Source: Bacteroidia bacterium (GTDB lineage: Bacteria > Bacteroidota > Bacteroidia > Bacteroidales > Azobacteroidaceae). Taken from it: a stretch of DNA of 7,979 nucleotides. The notes below the pieces were generated by a model that was not told where the DNA came from, made no database searches, and saw only the letters and a program-made list of their open reading frames with translations. Positions 5,639 through 7,979 of the stretch are shown here, piece after piece (the first letter of the stretch is position 1; each line of letters opens with the position of its first letter). The stretch covers positions 1 to 7,979 of the forward strand of contig BNTV01000168.1 of NCBI GenBank assembly GCA_025996865.1, read 5' to 3'. A program made the translations under genes and the position numbers.

Positions 5639-6736
5639 ATGAACAAATCATTTTTAATTGCAGTCTTGACTTTTTGCTTTTACGCAGGAATCACGGCACA
5701 AACAGCTACAAACAAACTCGATTCAATCCTGCCTGTTCGAGGTTTGTCAATCAGCGCACCCGCTCCGGAAGATGTCGATGGATTTATTGACTTTATTCAA
5801 AAAGAGTTAGTGCCGGCGCATTTCAATTTGTTAATTCTTCGGGTGGATTGGAATTTCAAATATGAATCTCATCCCGAACTCCGTGCCGGCAATCCATTGA
5901 CGAAACAAGACGTAAAGAAAATTACAGCCGCCTGTAAGAAGGCTGGAATCCGTATTGCACCTCAAGTCAATTTATTAGGTCATCAATCATGGGCTAAACA
6001 TACGGGCAGCCTGTTGACCGTTTATCCCGAATTTGATGAAACGCCCCACGTCAAAACGGAAAACTATCCGGGCTGGCCTAATCCCGACGGACTGTATTGC
6101 AAGAGTTATTGTCCGCTGCATCCCGACGTTCATAAAGTGGTTTTCCCGCTTGTTGACGAACTGACGGAAGCGTTTGAAACCGATCTTTTCCACGCGGGAA
6201 TGGACGAAGTGTTTTATATTGGCGATGCCCATTGTCCCCGCTGTAGCGGACGCGACAAGGCCGAACTGTTTGCCGGCGAGGTAACAGTCATACGAAATCA
6301 TTTGGCCGAAAAAGGAAAAAAACTAATGATTTGGGGTGACCGCCTGCTTGACGGCAAAACGACCGGACTCGGTGAATGGGAGGCCAGCATGAATAATACG
6401 CACAGAGCTATCGACCTGATTCCCAAAGATGTATTTATTTGCGACTGGCATTATGACCGTCCGGAGCCGACGCCTGTCTATTTTGCGATGAAAGGTTTTG
6501 ATGTGGCCGTTTGTCCGTGGAAAAAGCCCGATGTTGCTTTGAAAGAATTGGACGATATGGTTCGTTTCCGTAAAAACGCATCGCCGGGAACAGCGCAGCA
6601 TTTTCAGGGAATTATCGCTACCGTTTGGTCTGGCAATAAGGCTTTTATGCAAAATTACTATCAGCAAAAACAAAAAGAGGAAGAATCGGATGCTTTTACA
6701 TTGAAAAAATTGATCGAAGCGTTGAAAACTCTTTAA
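5639..6736 (+). CDS. Exported GH20-family beta-N-acetylhexosaminidase-like enzyme
   Basis: A 365-residue protein. The signal peptide (1-20, MNKSFLIAVLTFCFYAGITA) lacks a lipobox; cleavage before Gln21 suggests periplasmic location. The rest is a TIM-barrel-like glycoside hydrolase with the GH20 signature H-A-G-M-D-E at 185-190. Asp189 and Glu190 are the expected pair: Asp orients the substrate acetamido group and Glu is the acid. Trp232, Trp270, Tyr272 and Trp330 are candidates for the aromatic pocket. The expected reaction is release of terminal GlcNAc or GalNAc from glycans. The usual N-terminal GH20b domain is missing; this is a catalytic-domain-only form, shorter than the typical 500-700+ residues. 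C154-x3-C158 and C199-P-R-C202 near the active site are unusual and might bind a metal. The start at 5639 lies just after the inverted repeat, and only a poor promoter match (TGATTTTG, 5606-5613) is visible. Substrate not determinable from sequence. Confidence 0.82.
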   Translation: MNKSFLIAVLTFCFYAGITAQTATNKLDSILPVRGLSISAPAPEDVDGFIDFIQKELVPAHFNLLILRVDWNFKYESHPELRAGNPLTKQDVKKITAACKKAGIRIAPQVNLLGHQSWAKHTGSLLTVYPEFDETPHVKTENYPGWPNPDGLYCKSYCPLHPDVHKVVFPLVDELTEAFETDLFHAGMDEVFYIGDAHCPRCSGRDKAELFAGEVTVIRNHLAEKGKKLMIWGDRLLDGKTTGLGEWEASMNNTHRAIDLIPKDVFICDWHYDRPEPTPVYFAMKGFDVAVCPWKKPDVALKELDDMVRFRKNASPGTAQHFQGIIATVWSGNKAFMQNYYQQKQKEEESDAFTLKKLIEALKTL

Positions 6737-6744
6737 TTGATTCC

Positions 6745-6774
6745 TTGTTTTTTTCTAAACATTTGCTAACTTTG
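6745..6774 (+). promoter_or_regulatory. Bacteroidota-type promoter of the permease gene
   Basis: TAACTTTG (6767-6774) is an exact match to the Bacteroidota -7 consensus TAnnTTTG. TTGT at 6745-6748, 18 bases upstream, is an acceptable -33 element (consensus TTTG). Transcription would begin around 6780-6783, giving a leader of about 25 bases before the ATG. The -7 box overlaps the left arm of the inverted repeat described next. Confidence 0.65.
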
Positions 6775-6804
6775 CCGACAATATAACAATAAATTGTCGG
6801 CAAA
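6771..6804. promoter_or_regulatory. Perfect 12-base inverted repeat over promoter and start (probable operator)
   Basis: TTTGCCGACAAT (6771-6782) and ATTGTCGGCAAA (6793-6804) are exact reverse complements separated by 10 bases. The left arm overlaps the -7 box and probable transcription start; the right arm ends at the base before the ATG. Because the left arm would be mostly untranscribed, a protein-binding operator is more likely than an mRNA hairpin. If transcription starts further upstream, the same repeat would fold into a hairpin blocking the start codon region. Confidence 0.65.
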
Positions 6805-7979
6805 ATGAGTATTTTTCAAAAAAAACCATTGCAAGCGCTCCTGAGTGAATCCAAAGAAAGCGGCGCACATACCCTAAAGAAGACTTTAGGCCCTTATAAA
6901 CTGATAGCCTTAGGATTAGGCGCTATTATCGGTGCGGGTATATTTTCGATAACCGGTATAGCCGCCGGTTTGTATGCCGGTCCGGCGATAACAATCTCGT
7001 TCATTATTGCGGCGGCGGGATGCTGTTTTGCGGGTTTGTGCTACGCCGAATTTGCTTCCATGTTACCGATTGCGGGAAGCGCATATACCTATTCTTACGC
7101 GACTTTAGGCGAATTTATCGCCTGGGTGATCGGTTGGGATTTGGTATTGGAATATGCCGTAGGTGCACTCACCGTCAGTATTAGTTTCAGCGTTTATTTC
7201 ACTAAATTTCTGGAAGGATTCGGGATTCATTTGCCCCATGCACTGACCGCTTGTCCGATGGATGGCGGGATTGTGAATATACCGTCGGCTTTGGTTGTTA
7301 TTCTGCTAAGTCTTTTATTGATAAGTGGAACCGAAGGGAGTTCGAAAGTTAATTCGGTCATAGTAGCATTGAAGGTTGCTGTGGTATTGATATTTATCGG
7401 GATTGGTTGGCATTTTATTAACTCGGACAATTATGTTCCTTATATTCCGGAAAATACCGGAACGTGGGGTTCATTTGGTTTTAGCGGAGTAATTCGTGGA
7501 GCAGCAATTGTTTTTTTCGCTTTTATCGGTTTTGATGCCGTCAGTACGGCTGCGCAGGAAACCAAGAATCCGAAGCGAGATATGCCTATCGGTATTTTGG
7601 GAGCACTGATTATTTGTACAATTTTGTATGTGCTTTTCTCTCATGTTTTAACCGGCGTTGCCAATTACACACAGTTTCAAGGAAGTACAGGTATTGCTCC
7701 GTTGGCCATAGCGATTGATAATATGGGAACCGCTTTACCCGACGGAACGATACAACCGGCTTATCCCTGGTTGAATAAAGCGATTATTTTGGCTATTCTT
7801 GCCGGTTATTCTTCCGTGGTTTTGGTGCTGCTTTTGGGACAAAGCCGCATTTTTTATACCATGAGTCGCGATGGTTTGCTTCCCAAAACCTTTTCGCAGG
7901 TTCATAAAAAATTCCGTACTCCTTATAAATCCAATTTGCTTTTTCTCGTGGTGGTCAGTATTCTGGCAATGTTTGTTCC
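6805..7979 (+). CDS. APC-superfamily amino acid permease, 3' partial
   Basis: The frame is open from the ATG at 6805 to the right edge (391 codons), so the C-terminus is missing, roughly 100 residues judging from the family's usual length. The protein is strongly hydrophobic with ten or so membrane segments visible. TM1 carries GLGAIIGAGIFSITG (37-51), the glycine-rich unwound helix that contacts the amino acid backbone in APC transporters. TM6 and its following loop carry FAFIGFDAVSTAAQE and TKNPKRDMPIGI (238-263). GQSRIFYTMSRDGLLP (345-360) is the conserved cytoplasmic loop after TM8. These motifs best fit the cationic amino acid transporter / YfnA-like branch, but substrate specificity cannot be read from them. 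It acts in the cytoplasmic membrane. The ATG follows an operator-like repeat directly, so expression is probably regulated by an unseen transcription factor. It has its own promoter and is likely separate from the upstream cluster. Confidence 0.92.
   Translation, partial: MSIFQKKPLQALLSESKESGAHTLKKTLGPYKLIALGLGAIIGAGIFSITGIAAGLYAGPAITISFIIAAAGCCFAGLCYAEFASMLPIAGSAYTYSYATLGEFIAWVIGWDLVLEYAVGALTVSISFSVYFTKFLEGFGIHLPHALTACPMDGGIVNIPSALVVILLSLLLISGTEGSSKVNSVIVALKVAVVLIFIGIGWHFINSDNYVPYIPENTGTWGSFGFSGVIRGAAIVFFAFIGFDAVSTAAQETKNPKRDMPIGILGALIICTILYVLFSHVLTGVANYTQFQGSTGIAPLAIAIDNMGTALPDGTIQPAYPWLNKAIILAILAGYSSVVLVLLLGQSRIFYTMSRDGLLPKTFSQVHKKFRTPYKSNLLFLVVVSILAMFV

Noticed and set aside
7227..7430. 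Minus-strand open frame opposite the permease
   Set aside because: Short, antisense to conserved permease transmembrane segments, and without motifs.
1081..7979. DGR template repeat or reverse transcriptase downstream of the candidate variable region
   Set aside because: I found no second copy of the GFPVRCV-coding tract on either strand and no reverse transcriptase motif (such as YxDD) in the coding frames read.

Overview
The window looks like a chromosome segment of a host-associated member of the Bacteroidota, most likely order Bacteroidales. The evidence is a fimbrillin-like surface protein with a C-terminal FISUMP-type domain, Bacteroidota-style lipoproteins, starts without Shine-Dalgarno sequences, a promoter matching the Bacteroidota -7 consensus TAnnTTTG, and CCCCTAAAGGGG-type intergenic palindromes. 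All genes called here are on the + strand.

Left part (1-1582). A surface adhesin/pilin-like gene enters from the left edge and ends at 1080. Its last ~60 codons have the layout of the variable region of a diversity-generating retroelement (DGR) target. The scaffold (ASG, VG, GY, WSSSP, GFPVRCV) is interspersed with variable positions that are nearly all NNY codons, there are no Asn or Lys codons, and it ends in an adenine-free tract. No reverse transcriptase or template repeat is in the window, so the retroelement would have to lie to the left or elsewhere in the genome. A gene-free 500-base stretch follows, with a palindromic repeat, several hairpins and two strong terminators. It marks a clear break between the more GC-rich adhesin gene and the AT-richer genes to its right.

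Middle part (1583-6736). Four envelope or exported proteins follow: an inner-membrane-anchored protein with a C-terminal outer-membrane beta-barrel domain, an LVIVD-type beta-propeller lipoprotein, a serpin lipoprotein 13 bases after it, and an exported GH20 hexosaminidase-like enzyme. The beta-propeller and serpin genes are probably cotranscribed. A heptamer tandem repeat separates the first two genes, and a 115-base inverted repeat separates the serpin from the GH20 gene. The set suggests life on a host mucosa: protection from host or bacterial proteases plus trimming of N-acetylhexosamine-containing glycans. That reading is inference from the families.

Right part (6737-7979). An APC-superfamily amino acid permease begins at 6805 and runs off the right edge. 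Its own promoter overlaps a perfect 12-base inverted repeat that ends exactly at the base before the ATG, which looks like an operator.
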